Below are positions 1-9,451 of a stretch of 13,970 nt of DNA, in pieces. This DNA is from Promicromonosporaceae bacterium. GTDB taxonomy: Bacteria; Actinomycetota; Actinomycetes; Actinomycetales; Cellulomonadaceae. Both the position numbers and the translations under genes were made by a program. The first letter of the stretch is position 1. Every line of letters begins with the position of its first letter. A model generated the notes under the pieces. It saw nothing but the letters and a program-made list of their open reading frames with translations. It was not told where the DNA came from and ran no database searches. The stretch lies in the NCBI GenBank assembly GCA_009782865.1, contig WRIF01000009.1:1-13970 (forward strand), given 5' to 3'.

Positions 1-294
1 CAGGTTGAGCCCGGCCGTGGCGCCCGCCGTCCAGACCATCTCGTCTGGGCGGGCCCCCACCAGAGCGGCCACGTCGGCGCGGGCCGCCTCGAACGCCTCG
101 GTGGCGCCCTCGGCCAGCAGGTGGGCCCCCCGGTGCACCGGGCCGTAGCCCGAGCGGTAGAACTCCAGCTCGGCGTCGATCACCGCCAGGGGCTTCTGGG
201 CCGTGGCCGCCGTGTCCAGGTAGTTCAGCGCCCGCCCGCCCCGCCCCGGCACGCCCAGGATGGGGAACTGCGCGCGCAGGCTGCTCTGGTCCAT
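1..294 (-). CDS. sufS: Cysteine desulfurase SufS, N-terminal part (runs off left edge)
   Basis: SufS is a PLP enzyme that takes sulfur from L-cysteine and passes it as persulfide to the SUF scaffold. Only the first 98 codons are present. I translated them directly from the reverse strand. The fragment has the family N-terminal signature: YLDTAATAQKP at about residues 25-35, then VHRGAHLLAEGATEAFEAAR at about 53-72, typical of class V aminotransferase-fold desulfurases. The PLP lysine and the active-site cysteine would lie outside the window. The ATG shares one base with the sufC stop (TGATG), so translation is probably coupled. No strong Shine-Dalgarno sequence precedes it. The paralogue CsdA is less likely because the gene ends a SUF operon. 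A SufU-type sulfur-transfer protein would be expected just beyond the edge (inference). Confidence 0.93.
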   Translation of the reverse strand, partial: MDQSSLRAQFPILGVPGRGGRALNYLDTAATAQKPLAVIDAELEFYRSGYGPVHRGAHLLAEGATEAFEAARADVAALVGARPDEMVWTAGATAGLNL

Positions 295-1061
295 CAGTTC
301 ATCGTAGCGCCGACGCCCAGGTACCGGACGTATCCCTCGGTCTCCAGCCGTTCGGCCAGCTCCGGCCCGCCCTCCTCGGCAATGCGCCCGTCCACAAACA
401 CGTGCACATAGTCGGGATTGATGTAGCGCAAGATCCGGGTGTAGTGGGTGATGAGCAGCACCCCAACATCGGTGTTCTCCAGCGCCCGATTGACGCCCTC
501 GGAAACCACGCGCAGGGCGTCGATGTCCAGGCCGGAGTCGGTCTCGTCCAGGATGGCGAACTTCGGCTTCAGCAGTTCGAGCTGCAGGATCTCGTGCCGC
601 TTCTTCTCCCCGCCGGAGAAGCCCTCGTTCACGGACCGTTCGGCAAAGGCCGCATCGATGCGCAGGTTGTCCATGGCCGTCTTGACCTCCTTGCCCCATG
701 TCCGCAGGGCGGGGGCCTGGCCGGCGACGGCGGTCTTGGCGGTGCGCAGGAAGTTGGCCACCGAGACCCCGGCCACCTCGACCGGGTACTGCATGGCCAG
801 GAAGAGGCCGGCGCGGGCGCGTTCGTCGACGCTCATCTCCAGCACGTCCGCCCCGTCTAGCCGGATCGTGCCGGCGGTGACGGTGTAGCGCGGGTGGCCC
901 ATGATGGCGGCGGCGAGGGTGGACTTGCCGGAGCCGTTGGGGCCCATGATGGCGTGCGTCTGACCAGAGTTGATCGTCAGGTCAACGCCGCGCAGGATGG
1001 GCTTGTCGCCCTCCTTGGTCTCGACCATGACGTGCAGGTCGCGAATCTCCAGGGTGGCCAT
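294..1061 (-). CDS. sufC: Fe-S cluster assembly ATPase SufC
   Basis: ABC-type ATPase (255 aa, usual family length) that drives conformational change in the SufBC2D scaffold. It is cytosolic, not a transporter. Visible motifs are Walker A GPNGSGKST (residues 40-48), Q-loop Q91, signature FSGGEKKR (148-155), Walker B plus D-loop FAILDETDSGLD (168-179) and H-loop H206. GGEKKR and LDETDSGLD are SufC-specific variants. An upstream-extended ORF exists, but the start at 1061 is chosen because homology begins there and because AAGGAG lies 7 nt upstream, inside the end of the Rieske gene. The ATG overlaps the preceding stop as TAATG, which points to coupled translation. Confidence 0.97.
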   Translation of the reverse strand: MATLEIRDLHVMVETKEGDKPILRGVDLTINSGQTHAIMGPNGSGKSTLAAAIMGHPRYTVTAGTIRLDGADVLEMSVDERARAGLFLAMQYPVEVAGVSVANFLRTAKTAVAGQAPALRTWGKEVKTAMDNLRIDAAFAERSVNEGFSGGEKKRHEILQLELLKPKFAILDETDSGLDIDALRVVSEGVNRALENTDVGVLLITHYTRILRYINPDYVHVFVDGRIAEEGGPELAERLETEGYVRYLGVGATMN

Positions 1062-1393
1062 TACTTGACTCCTTCTACATCGACTAGGACGGCGTCGCCG
1101 TCGAGGACTACGGGATAGGTGGCTATGGGGGCGAAGGCGGGACCGGTGGTCGGCCTGCCGGTGGCAACGTCGAAGAGGGCGCCGTGGCCGGGGCACCTCA
1201 GCAGGCAGGTGTCGCCGTCGACGATCACCTCTCCGCCGGCCAGGGAGGAGCCCATGTGCGAGCACTGGCCCGCCAGGGCGTACCACTGGCCGTCGGGGGC
1301 GTGCACGATGGCCAGCATGACGTTGTCCACCACCGCGCGCCGCACCGCACCACTGGCGACGGCCGAGGCCTTACAGGCGACCTGCAGGCTCAT
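1061..1393 (-). CDS. Rieske-type [2Fe-2S] ferredoxin in the SUF operon
   Basis: A 110-aa soluble Rieske protein. The cluster ligands are visible as C44-x-H46 (CSHMGSSL) and C67-x2-H70 (CPGHGALFD), the two-Cys/two-His pattern of Rieske and Rieske-type ferredoxins. No signal peptide, Tat motif or membrane helix is seen, so it should be cytosolic. It resembles the small ferredoxin component of aromatic-ring dioxygenases or NirD-like proteins. Its place between sufD and sufC, seen in other actinobacterial SUF operons, suggests an electron donor or an Fe-S client of the machinery (inference; function not proven). The start overlaps the sufD stop as ATGA, and a G-rich ribosome-binding stretch lies 5 nt upstream. 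Confidence 0.93.
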   Translation of the reverse strand: MSLQVACKASAVASGAVRRAVVDNVMLAIVHAPDGQWYALAGQCSHMGSSLAGGEVIVDGDTCLLRCPGHGALFDVATGRPTTGPAFAPIATYPVVLDGDAVLVDVEGVK

Positions 1394-2547
1394 GACGACA
1401 CCCCCATGGTCAGCTCCAGTTCGCCGTCGATGGCGGCGATCAGGCGGGCGCGCACCGCAGGCACCTCGATCTGGTCGATGAGTTCCCCGAAGAAGCCGCG
1501 CACCACCAGACGGCGGGCCTCGTCCTCGGGCACGCCCCGGCTCATCAGGTAGAAGAGCTGCTCGTCGTCGAAGCGGCCGGTGGCCGAGGCGTGGCCGGCC
1601 CCCTCGATCTCGCCGGTCTCGATCTCCAGGTTGGGCACCGAGTCGGCGCGCGCCCCCTTGGTGAGCACGAGGTTGCGGTTGAGCTCGTAGGTGTCGGTGC
1701 CCTCGGCGTGCGCCTGGATGAGGACGTCTCCCACCCAGACGGCGTGGGCGTCCTGGCCCTGCAGCGCACCCTTATAGGTGACGCGCGACTTGCAGCGCGG
1801 CTGATTGTGGTCGACAAACAGGCGGTGCTCCAGATGCTGCCCGGCATCGGCAAAGTACAGGCCGACAAATTCGACCTCACCGCCCTCCCCGCGAAACTCG
1901 GCGTCCGGGGTGATGCGCACGGCGTCGCCGCCGAGGGTCACGCAGATGTGCTTGAGCCTGGCCTCCGCGCCGACCACCGCCCGGTGGCTGGCGGCATGCA
2001 CCGAACCGGCCTCCCAATCCTGGACGGTAACTATCGTCAGGTCGGCGCCGTCGTCGACCACTATCTCTACGGTCTCGCTCAGCAGGGCCGGCCCGGCATA
2101 CTCCAGCACCACCGTGGCGGACGATCCCGCCTCGGCGCGAATCAGCAGGTGACGGGCGCAGGGCCGGTCCAGGCCACCGCCGCGGACTCCAACGGTAGCC
2201 GCCTCGGCCAGGCGTTGCCCTTGGGCGATGGTCAAGACGGTGGTGTCCTTGGCGGCGTTCCAGGCGACCACGGCGGCCCGGTCTCCCGGAGCCCCGGCCT
2301 GCCCGGCCATGGGGCCCGTGGTGATCGCCGCGTCGGCGCCCGGGGGGAGGTCGAGCGTGACCTGGGAGTCACAGGGTTCAACGAAGGAGGCCTCGTCCAG
2401 CAGCGGGCGGAAGCGCGACAGCGGGGTGAAGCGCCACTCCTCCAGCGCCCGAGTGGGGGCGGGAAAGTCGGCCGGGCGGAAGGAGGTGAGCCGTTCGGCG
2501 CGGGAGCCGGCGGGGATCGCCGCCGGGCGTTCGGAGTACACGGTCAT
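1390..2547 (-). CDS. sufD: Fe-S cluster assembly protein SufD
   Basis: SufD (385 aa) is a beta-helix scaffold subunit that pairs with SufB and SufC to build clusters and help acquire iron. The N-terminal part is variable. The SufBD core covers roughly residues 130-360, including LEEWRF near 35-40 and the C-terminal GHAS segment, whose histidine (H319) corresponds to the conserved SufD histidine important in E. coli. The segment [19 protein letters not shown] (about 327-345) is shared with SufB, as expected for paralogues. The start at 2547 overlaps the sufB stop by one base (TGATG). The reading frame stays open upstream through sufB, but that is a shadow. The stop overlaps the Rieske start. 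Confidence 0.96.
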   Translation of the reverse strand: MTVYSERPAAIPAGSRAERLTSFRPADFPAPTRALEEWRFTPLSRFRPLLDEASFVEPCDSQVTLDLPPGADAAITTGPMAGQAGAPGDRAAVVAWNAAKDTTVLTIAQGQRLAEAATVGVRGGGLDRPCARHLLIRAEAGSSATVVLEYAGPALLSETVEIVVDDGADLTIVTVQDWEAGSVHAASHRAVVGAEARLKHICVTLGGDAVRITPDAEFRGEGGEVEFVGLYFADAGQHLEHRLFVDHNQPRCKSRVTYKGALQGQDAHAVWVGDVLIQAHAEGTDTYELNRNLVLTKGARADSVPNLEIETGEIEGAGHASATGRFDDEQLFYLMSRGVPEDEARRLVVRGFFGELIDQIEVPAVRARLIAAIDGELELTMGVSS

Positions 2548-3977
2548 CAGCCCACCGATCCTTCCATCTGCAGTTCGATTAGTCGGTTGAGTTCCAGGGC
2601 GTACTCCATGGGCAGTTCGCGGGCGATGGGCTCGACGAATCCGCGGCCAATCATGGCCATCGCCTCCGTCTCGGGCAGGCCGCGCGACATGAGGTAGAAG
2701 AGCTGATCGGCGGACACCTTCGAGACGGTGGCCTCGTGGCCCATCGAGACATCGTCCTCGCGGACGTCGACGTAGGGGTAGGTGTCCGAGCGGGAGATCT
2801 GGTCTACGAGGAGGGCATCGCAGAGCACGTTGCTCGCCGAGCCTTCGGCGCCGGGCAGCACCTTGACCAGGCCGCGATACGAGGTGCGACCGCCGCCGCG
2901 GGCCACCGACTTGGAGACGATGGACGAGGAGGTGCGGGGGGCGGCGTGGATCATCTTGGCGCCGGCGTCCTGGTGCTGCCCGGCCCCCGAGAAGGCGATC
3001 GACAAGGTCTCGCCGCGGGCGTGCTCCCCCTGCAACACGATGGCCGGGTACTTCATGGTCACCTTGGACCCGATGTTTCCGTCCACCCACTCCATGGTGC
3101 CGCCGGCGGCCACGGTCGCCCGCTTGGTCACCAGGTTGTAGACGTTGTTGGACCAGTTCTGGATGGTGGTGTAGCGCACGCGGGCGTCGCGCTCCACGAT
3201 GATCTCCACCACGGCGGAGTGCAGCGAGTCCGTCTTGTAGATGGGGGCGGTGCAGCCCTCGACGTAGTGCACATGCGAGCCCTCGGCGGCGATGATCAGG
3301 GTTCGTTCAAACTGGCCCATGTTCTCGGTGTTGATGCGGAAGTAGGCCTGGAGCGGGATTTCCACGTGCACGCCGGGCGGCACGTAGATGAAGGAGCCGC
3401 CCGACCAGACGGCCGTGTTGAGCGAGGCGAACTTGTTGTCCCCGATGGGCACCACGGTGCCGAAGTACTTGGCGAACAGGTCCGGGTGTTCCTTGAGCGC
3501 GGTGTCGGTGTCGAGGAAGATGACGCCCTGGGCCTCGAGGTCTTCCCGGATCTGGTGGTAGACCACCTCGGACTCGTACTGGGCGGCCACGCCCGCCACT
3601 AGGCGCTGCTTCTCGGCCTCGGGAATGCCCAGGCGGTCGTAGGTGTTCTTGATGTCTGCGGGCAGGTCCTCCCAGGAGGTGGCCTGCCGCTCGGTGGAGC
3701 GCACAAAGTACTTGATGTTGTCGAAGTCGATGCCGGTGAGGTCGGCCCCCCACGTGGGCATGGGCTTGACGTCGAACAGGTGCAGGGCCTTCAGGCGGGT
3801 CTCCAGCATCCACGCTGGCTCGTGCTTGCGGGCGGAGATGTCGCGCACCACCTGCTCGGACAGGCCGCGCCGGGCGGCGGCCCCGGCGGTGTCGGAGTCG
3901 TGCCAGCCGTACTCGTATGCCCCCAACGACGCGATGATCTCTTCGTCGGAGCGTTTGGTGGCCGCTTGGTCAGTCAT
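2547..3977 (-). CDS. sufB: Fe-S cluster scaffold protein SufB
   Basis: SufB (476 aa) is the main scaffold on which SUF assembles nascent Fe-S clusters. Conserved blocks run unbroken: [13 protein letters not shown] (53-65), the [12 protein letters not shown] beta-helix entry (199-210), VEGCTAP with C242, SNVLCDALL with C386 (equivalent to the E. coli acceptor cysteine, C405) and GHEATVSKV with E415. The C-terminal [14 protein letters not shown] is shared with SufD. No intein is present, unlike SufB of some mycobacteria. The ATG at 3977 has AAGGA 5 nt upstream and overlaps the end of sufR by 8 bases, so repressor and first scaffold gene are probably translated in tandem. Confidence 0.98.
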   Translation of the reverse strand: MTDQAATKRSDEEIIASLGAYEYGWHDSDTAGAAARRGLSEQVVRDISARKHEPAWMLETRLKALHLFDVKPMPTWGADLTGIDFDNIKYFVRSTERQATSWEDLPADIKNTYDRLGIPEAEKQRLVAGVAAQYESEVVYHQIREDLEAQGVIFLDTDTALKEHPDLFAKYFGTVVPIGDNKFASLNTAVWSGGSFIYVPPGVHVEIPLQAYFRINTENMGQFERTLIIAAEGSHVHYVEGCTAPIYKTDSLHSAVVEIIVERDARVRYTTIQNWSNNVYNLVTKRATVAAGGTMEWVDGNIGSKVTMKYPAIVLQGEHARGETLSIAFSGAGQHQDAGAKMIHAAPRTSSSIVSKSVARGGGRTSYRGLVKVLPGAEGSASNVLCDALLVDQISRSDTYPYVDVREDDVSMGHEATVSKVSADQLFYLMSRGLPETEAMAMIGRGFVEPIARELPMEYALELNRLIELQMEGSVG

Positions 3978-4632
3978 TTGCGTCCTTATCTGGGGCGTTG
4001 AGGGGAATGTTGATCACGCAGGCGTGGGCTCCCCCGGCGATGGTGGCCAGGCGTTGCAGGTGGGTGCCCAGCAGGGTGGAGAAGGCCTGCCGCTCGGCCT
4101 CACACAACTGCGGGTACTGGCTGGCGGCCTGCCGCATGGGGCAGTGCCCCTGGCTCAGCTGGGTGACCGGCACCGGGGTGTTGGTGACCGGGCGCACCGT
4201 GGCCGCGAAGCCGTCGGCGGTGAGCACCTCGGCCAGCTGTCTCGCCTTGCCGATCTGGTCGGTGGCGGTCAGCAGGGGGCGCGTCTGTTCGACGACGTCT
4301 GCGTACTGCGCCTTGGCGAAGGCGTCGATCGCCGCCTGTCCGCCGACGTGTTGCAGGTAGCGCAGGGAGCCGAGCGCCAGGTCGCAGTAGTTGGTGGGCA
4401 GGCCGGAACGGCCGGGGGCAACCACGTAGGCGCGGGCGGGGCGTCCCCGCCGGGCGGCGGGGGCTCCGGGCACCTGGCGTACGACGATGGCTCCGTCATC
4501 CTCCAGGTGGGCCAGGTGTCGGCGCACACCGGCCTGGGTGTACCCCAGGGACTTGGCGAGCTCGGCGGCGGTGACCGGCCCCTCTGCGGTGATCAGTTCG
4601 ACCAGCCGCTGCCGGGTGGAGTCGTCATTCAC
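3970..4632 (-). CDS. sufR: Fe-S-sensing transcriptional repressor SufR
   Basis: A 220-aa winged-helix regulator at the head of the SUF operon. The N-terminal DNA-binding domain spans about residues 5-70: helix-turn-helix [21 protein letters not shown] at 20-40 and a basic wing with [10 protein letters not shown] near 60-69. The C-terminal half holds C164, C177 and C205 in a C-x12-C-x27-C pattern. That matches the cluster-binding cysteines of SufR from Streptomyces and Mycobacterium, so it likely binds an Fe-S cluster and represses sufRBDCS when clusters are plentiful. The start is GTG; an ATG four bases in is out of frame. No Shine-Dalgarno is evident, and a -10-like TAGACT ends 7 nt before the GTG, consistent with leaderless translation. 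Confidence 0.94.
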   Translation of the reverse strand: MNDDSTRQRLVELITAEGPVTAAELAKSLGYTQAGVRRHLAHLEDDGAIVVRQVPGAPAARRGRPARAYVVAPGRSGLPTNYCDLALGSLRYLQHVGGQAAIDAFAKAQYADVVEQTRPLLTATDQIGKARQLAEVLTADGFAATVRPVTNTPVPVTQLSQGHCPMRQAASQYPQLCEAERQAFSTLLGTHLQRLATIAGGAHACVINIPLNAPDKDAND

Positions 4633-4639
4633 AGCAGTG

Positions 4640-4667
4640 AGTCTACATTTCGCAACAGTGGGTTTCG
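4640..4667 (-). promoter_or_regulatory. Candidate sufR promoter and SufR operator
   Basis: On the minus strand TAGACT (4645-4640) fits the actinobacterial -10 consensus TANNNT and lies 7 nt before the sufR GTG, so transcription would start at or near the start codon. Just upstream, the plus strand reads CGCAAC-AGTGG-GTTTCG (4651-4667), an inverted repeat with 5 of 6 matching positions and a 5-nt spacer. It covers the -10/-35 spacer, where a repressor would block polymerase. Its CAAC...GTT core resembles the SufR operators described in Streptomyces. No clear -35 is seen. Assignment to SufR is inference. Confidence 0.45.
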
Positions 4668-4736
4668 TAAATCGTCCGCGTGTCTGTCGCCGGGCGCCTC
4701 AGCCCCGCTCGCCGCGCGGCTTGGCCCGAGGTGCGC

Positions 4737-4742
4737 CACAAT
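4737..4742 (+). promoter_or_regulatory. Candidate -10 hexamer of glgX (leaderless arrangement)
   Basis: CACAAT lies exactly 7 nt before the glgX ATG. It keeps the A at position 2 and T at position 6 of TANNNT but has C at position 1. No convincing Shine-Dalgarno is placed for this ATG; the nearest candidate, GAGGTG, is 16 nt away. The same spacing recurs at sufR, efp and aroQ. No -35 is evident. Confidence 0.3.
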
Positions 4743-4749
4743 CACCAGC

Positions 4750-6948
<2,199 letters not shown>

Positions 6949-6967
6949 GGCCTCCGGGCGAGAGGCC
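6949..6967 (+). terminator. Small stem-loop directly after the glgX stop
   Basis: GGCCTC (6949-6954) pairs perfectly with GAGGCC (6962-6967) across a 7-nt loop, beginning at the base after the TAA. There is no T-tract. It may help glgX transcription end or protect the 3' end, but it is short and G+C-rich hairpins arise easily here. Confidence 0.35.
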
Positions 6968-6988
6968 CCTGGGCAATCGGCCAGGAAA

Positions 6989-7029
6989 CGGAAGTGGCGG
7001 CCACCCTAATCGGGTGACCGCCACTTCCG
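6989..7029. terminator. Bidirectional terminator between convergent glgX and hppA
   Basis: An 18-bp inverted repeat: left arm CGGAAGTGGCGGCCACCC (6989-7006), right arm GGGTGACCGCCACTTCCG (7012-7029), with 17 of 18 pairs matched and a 5-nt loop TAATC. It lies 40 bp after the glgX stop and 10 bp after the hppA stop, so either transcript would fold it. There is no T-tract on either side, as is common for actinobacterial hairpin terminators. Confidence 0.88.
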
Positions 7030-7039
7030 GCTGCGCTGC

Positions 7040-9232
7040 CTACAGGAGCGAGTAGGTGGCGACGATGTAGACCACGGTGATAGACACCGTCGAGATCATC
7101 TTGAACAGCGTGTTGATCGACGGGCCGGTGGTGTCCTTGAACGGGTCGCCAACGGTGTCGCCGATCACGGCGGCCTTGTGCGCCTCGGAGCCCTTGCCGC
7201 CGTGGGCGCCAGACTCGATGTACTTCTTGGCGTTATCCCAGGCCCCGCCGGCGTTAGCCATGAAGACGGCCACGACGAAGCCGGTGACGGTGGCGCCGCC
7301 GATGACTCCGACAACCCCCTCCACGCCGAAGATCAGGCCGGTGACCACCGGAACCACCACGGCCACCACCGTGGGGGCCACCATGGAGCGCAGGGCGCCG
7401 CGGGTGCACAGGTCAACGCAGTTGGCGTAGTCCGGATCGGCCGAACCGTCCATGATGCCCTTGATCTCGCGGAACTGGCGCCGCACCTCGACCACAATCG
7501 ACTGGGCGGCGTTCTGCACGGCGGTCATGGTCATGGCCGAGAAGATGAACACGGTCATGGCCCCGATGAACAGACCGATCAGCACGGACGGGTTGTTGAC
7601 CGACAGGTCGAGGGTGGTGCGACCGGCCGCCTCGTGATGGCCGGTGGCGATCTGGATATACGACGCCAGCAGGGCCAGCGAGGTCAAGGCGGCCGAACCG
7701 ATGGCGAAGCCCTTGCCGGTGGCGGCGGTGGTGTTGCCCAGCGAGTCGAGGGCGTCTGTGCGCTGACGCACCTTGGGGTCCATGCCGGCCATCTCGGCGA
7801 TGCCGCCGGCGTTGTCGGCAACCGGGCCGTAGGCGTCGGTGGCCAGGGTGATGGCCAGGGTGCACAGCATGCCGACGGCCGCCAGGCCGATGCCATACAG
7901 GCCGTGGGCGAAGTTGAGTTCAAACAGCGCGATGGCGTACTCGTACGTGCCATAGTGACCCGCCAGCACGCCGGTGTAGTCGACCGTGAACTGTCCGCCA
8001 GCGAACAGGAACGAGGCGACGATGGCACCGGCGACGATCAGGACGGCCGGAACGGTCGAGCGCATGCCCAGCGAAATGCCACCGATGATGGTGGTGGCCG
8101 AGCCGGTCTCGGCGGCGGCGGCCAGCTTCTTGGTCGGCTTGTAGTGATCGGAGGTGAAGTACTCGGTGAAGTAGCCGATCAGCACGCCGGCGATTGCACC
8201 GGTGACGACCGACAGCCACAGCATCCAGTTCTCCAGGCCCATGATCCACCAGACCAGCGGGAAGGCGAGCACGATGGCGGAGGCAGCCGAGGCGTAGGTG
8301 CCCTTGCGCAGCGTGCCCAGCAGGTCAGCCTGCGTGGCCCCCTCCTTGGTGCGGACCAGGAAGGTGCCGACCAGCGAGGTCAAGGTGCCGATGATCATGA
8401 TGGCCAACGGCAGGAACATGGCGTTCCACATCAGGTCGGAACCGACGAAGGCGGCGAAGCCCAGCGCGATACCGGCGTGAATGGCCTTGATGAACGACTC
8501 GAACAGGTCGGCGCCCATGCCGGCGACGTCGCCGACGTTGTCACCGACGTTGTCGGCGATGGTGGCGGGGTTGCGGGGGTCGTCCTCAGGGATGCCGGCC
8601 TCCACCTTGCCGACCAGGTCGGCGCCGACGTCGGCGGCCTTGGTGAAGATGCCACCGCCCACGCGGGCGAACAGGGCGAACATGGCGGCACCAACACCGA
8701 ACATGACCATGTTTTCCGCGATGGCGCTGGCTTCCTGATTGAAGACGAAGCGCAGCACCACGAACCAGACGGCGACGTCAAACATGGCCAGGCCGACCAC
8801 GGTGAACGACATGACCGAGCCGGAGGCGAAGGCCACCTTCAGGCCCCTGTTCAGCGATTCCTCGGAGGCGGCGGCGGTGCGGGCGTTGGCCCGGGTGGCC
8901 ACCTTCATGCCGATGAAGGCCGCCAGCTGCGAGAACAGGCCGCCGGTGAGGAAGGCGAACGGAATGAACGGGGTCACCCAGCCGACGATGGCCAGGATGC
9001 CCAGCACGATGGCGAACACCACGAAGAAGATGGCGATCACGCGGAACTGGCGCTTGAGATAGGCGTCCGCCCCGGCGCGAATGGCCGAGGCGAGCTTCTT
9101 CATCTTGGCGGTGCCCTCAGAGTGGGCCAGGAGGCCACGCGCCTTGACGAAGGCGAAGGCCAGGGCGATCACCGCGCCGACGGCGCCCGCGAGGAATGCC
9201 CATTCAAAGAATGTTGTTGCTTCAGGATTCAT
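7040..9232 (-). CDS. hppA: Membrane-bound ion-pumping pyrophosphatase (M-PPase), K+-dependent type
   Basis: A 730-aa integral membrane enzyme that couples PPi hydrolysis to H+ or Na+ export; the family has about 16 membrane helices. Substrate and Mg2+ motifs are intact: GGGIFTKAADVGADLVGKVE (192-211), DNVGDNVGD (228-236), TDAYGPVADNAGG (465-477), ANAGGAWDNAKKYIE (659-673) and DTVGDPFKD (692-700). The GNTTAATGKG segment has A503 and G506, the pair that marks K+-dependent enzymes; K+-independent ones have Lys and Thr. E245 in DLFES is present, but H+ versus Na+ specificity cannot be settled by eye. The start at 9232 has GGAG 11 nt upstream and gives the normal hydrophobic N-terminus; an in-frame GTG at 9343 would add a non-conserved polar stretch. 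It is transcribed alone, with a CRP-type site upstream. Confidence 0.96.
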   Translation of the reverse strand: MNPEATTFFEWAFLAGAVGAVIALAFAFVKARGLLAHSEGTAKMKKLASAIRAGADAYLKRQFRVIAIFFVVFAIVLGILAIVGWVTPFIPFAFLTGGLFSQLAAFIGMKVATRANARTAAASEESLNRGLKVAFASGSVMSFTVVGLAMFDVAVWFVVLRFVFNQEASAIAENMVMFGVGAAMFALFARVGGGIFTKAADVGADLVGKVEAGIPEDDPRNPATIADNVGDNVGDVAGMGADLFESFIKAIHAGIALGFAAFVGSDLMWNAMFLPLAIMIIGTLTSLVGTFLVRTKEGATQADLLGTLRKGTYASAASAIVLAFPLVWWIMGLENWMLWLSVVTGAIAGVLIGYFTEYFTSDHYKPTKKLAAAAETGSATTIIGGISLGMRSTVPAVLIVAGAIVASFLFAGGQFTVDYTGVLAGHYGTYEYAIALFELNFAHGLYGIGLAAVGMLCTLAITLATDAYGPVADNAGGIAEMAGMDPKVRQRTDALDSLGNTTAATGKGFAIGSAALTSLALLASYIQIATGHHEAAGRTTLDLSVNNPSVLIGLFIGAMTVFIFSAMTMTAVQNAAQSIVVEVRRQFREIKGIMDGSADPDYANCVDLCTRGALRSMVAPTVVAVVVPVVTGLIFGVEGVVGVIGGATVTGFVVAVFMANAGGAWDNAKKYIESGAHGGKGSEAHKAAVIGDTVGDPFKDTTGPSINTLFKMISTVSITVVYIVATYSLL

Positions 9233-9328
9233 GAAACTATTAACTCCACGAGTAGACCGCAGCCTGTTGTGGCAGCCCTCTCTGGTTGCCGGCCGCGGTT
9301 GCGACGGGACTAAGGTTACGCCGCCAGG

Positions 9329-9344
9329 TGTGACATAGATCACA
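9329..9344. promoter_or_regulatory. CRP/GlxR-type operator upstream of hppA
   Basis: TGTGACATAGATCACA is an exact match to TGTGA-N6-TCACA, the consensus for cAMP receptor proteins (E. coli CRP, corynebacterial GlxR, mycobacterial Crp). Its centre is about 105 bp before the hppA ATG. On the minus strand a TANNNT-type hexamer, TAACCT, follows about 10 bp after the palindrome, so the operator would overlap the -35 region and could repress or take its place. Regulation of hppA by a CRP protein is inferred from position. Confidence 0.7.
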
Positions 9345-9372
9345 GTTGAGCGTGGGTCGGCACTGCGGTGGC

Positions 9373-9388
9373 GCGGTTAGTTCACCGC
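9373..9388 (-). terminator. Weak stem-loop after the sigma factor gene
   Basis: GCGGT (9373-9377) and ACCGC (9384-9388) can pair around a 6-nt loop, about 65 bp beyond the sigma factor stop. An alternative 6-bp pairing uses 9365-9370 with 9383-9388. There is no T-tract. It could end the aroQ-efp-nusB-sigma transcript, but the stem is short. Confidence 0.25.
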
Positions 9389-9419
9389 CGTCCAATCCGT
9401 GTCCTTCCGGCCCCCGTGA

Positions 9420-9451
9420 GGCCAGGGCGTCGGCTCGGCCAGGGCGTCGGC
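9420..9451. repeat. Two-copy 17-bp direct repeat next to the sigma factor stop
   Basis: GGCCAGGGCGTCGGC occurs at 9420-9434 and 9437-9451, separated by TC, a period of 17 bp. The second copy abuts the stop codon of the sigma gene. It is probably a local slippage duplication. No protein-binding role is evident. Confidence 0.75.

Noticed and set aside
1591..3602. Long plus-strand frames (1591-2697 and 2736-3602) opposite sufD and sufB
   Set aside because: They are shadows of strongly conserved genes, with low-complexity translations and no family signature.
2547..3977. Intein in SufB, as found in some mycobacteria
   Set aside because: The SufB blocks run without interruption and the length is normal at 476 residues.
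7178..9313. A 711-residue open frame antisense to hppA
   Set aside because: Its Gly/His/Asp-rich composition is the expected complement of hppA codons, and no start signal or domain is seen.
9233..9343. Longer hppA start at the GTG at 9343
   Set aside because: It would begin inside the CRP-type palindrome and add a non-hydrophobic stretch absent from the family. The ATG at 9232 has GGAG upstream.
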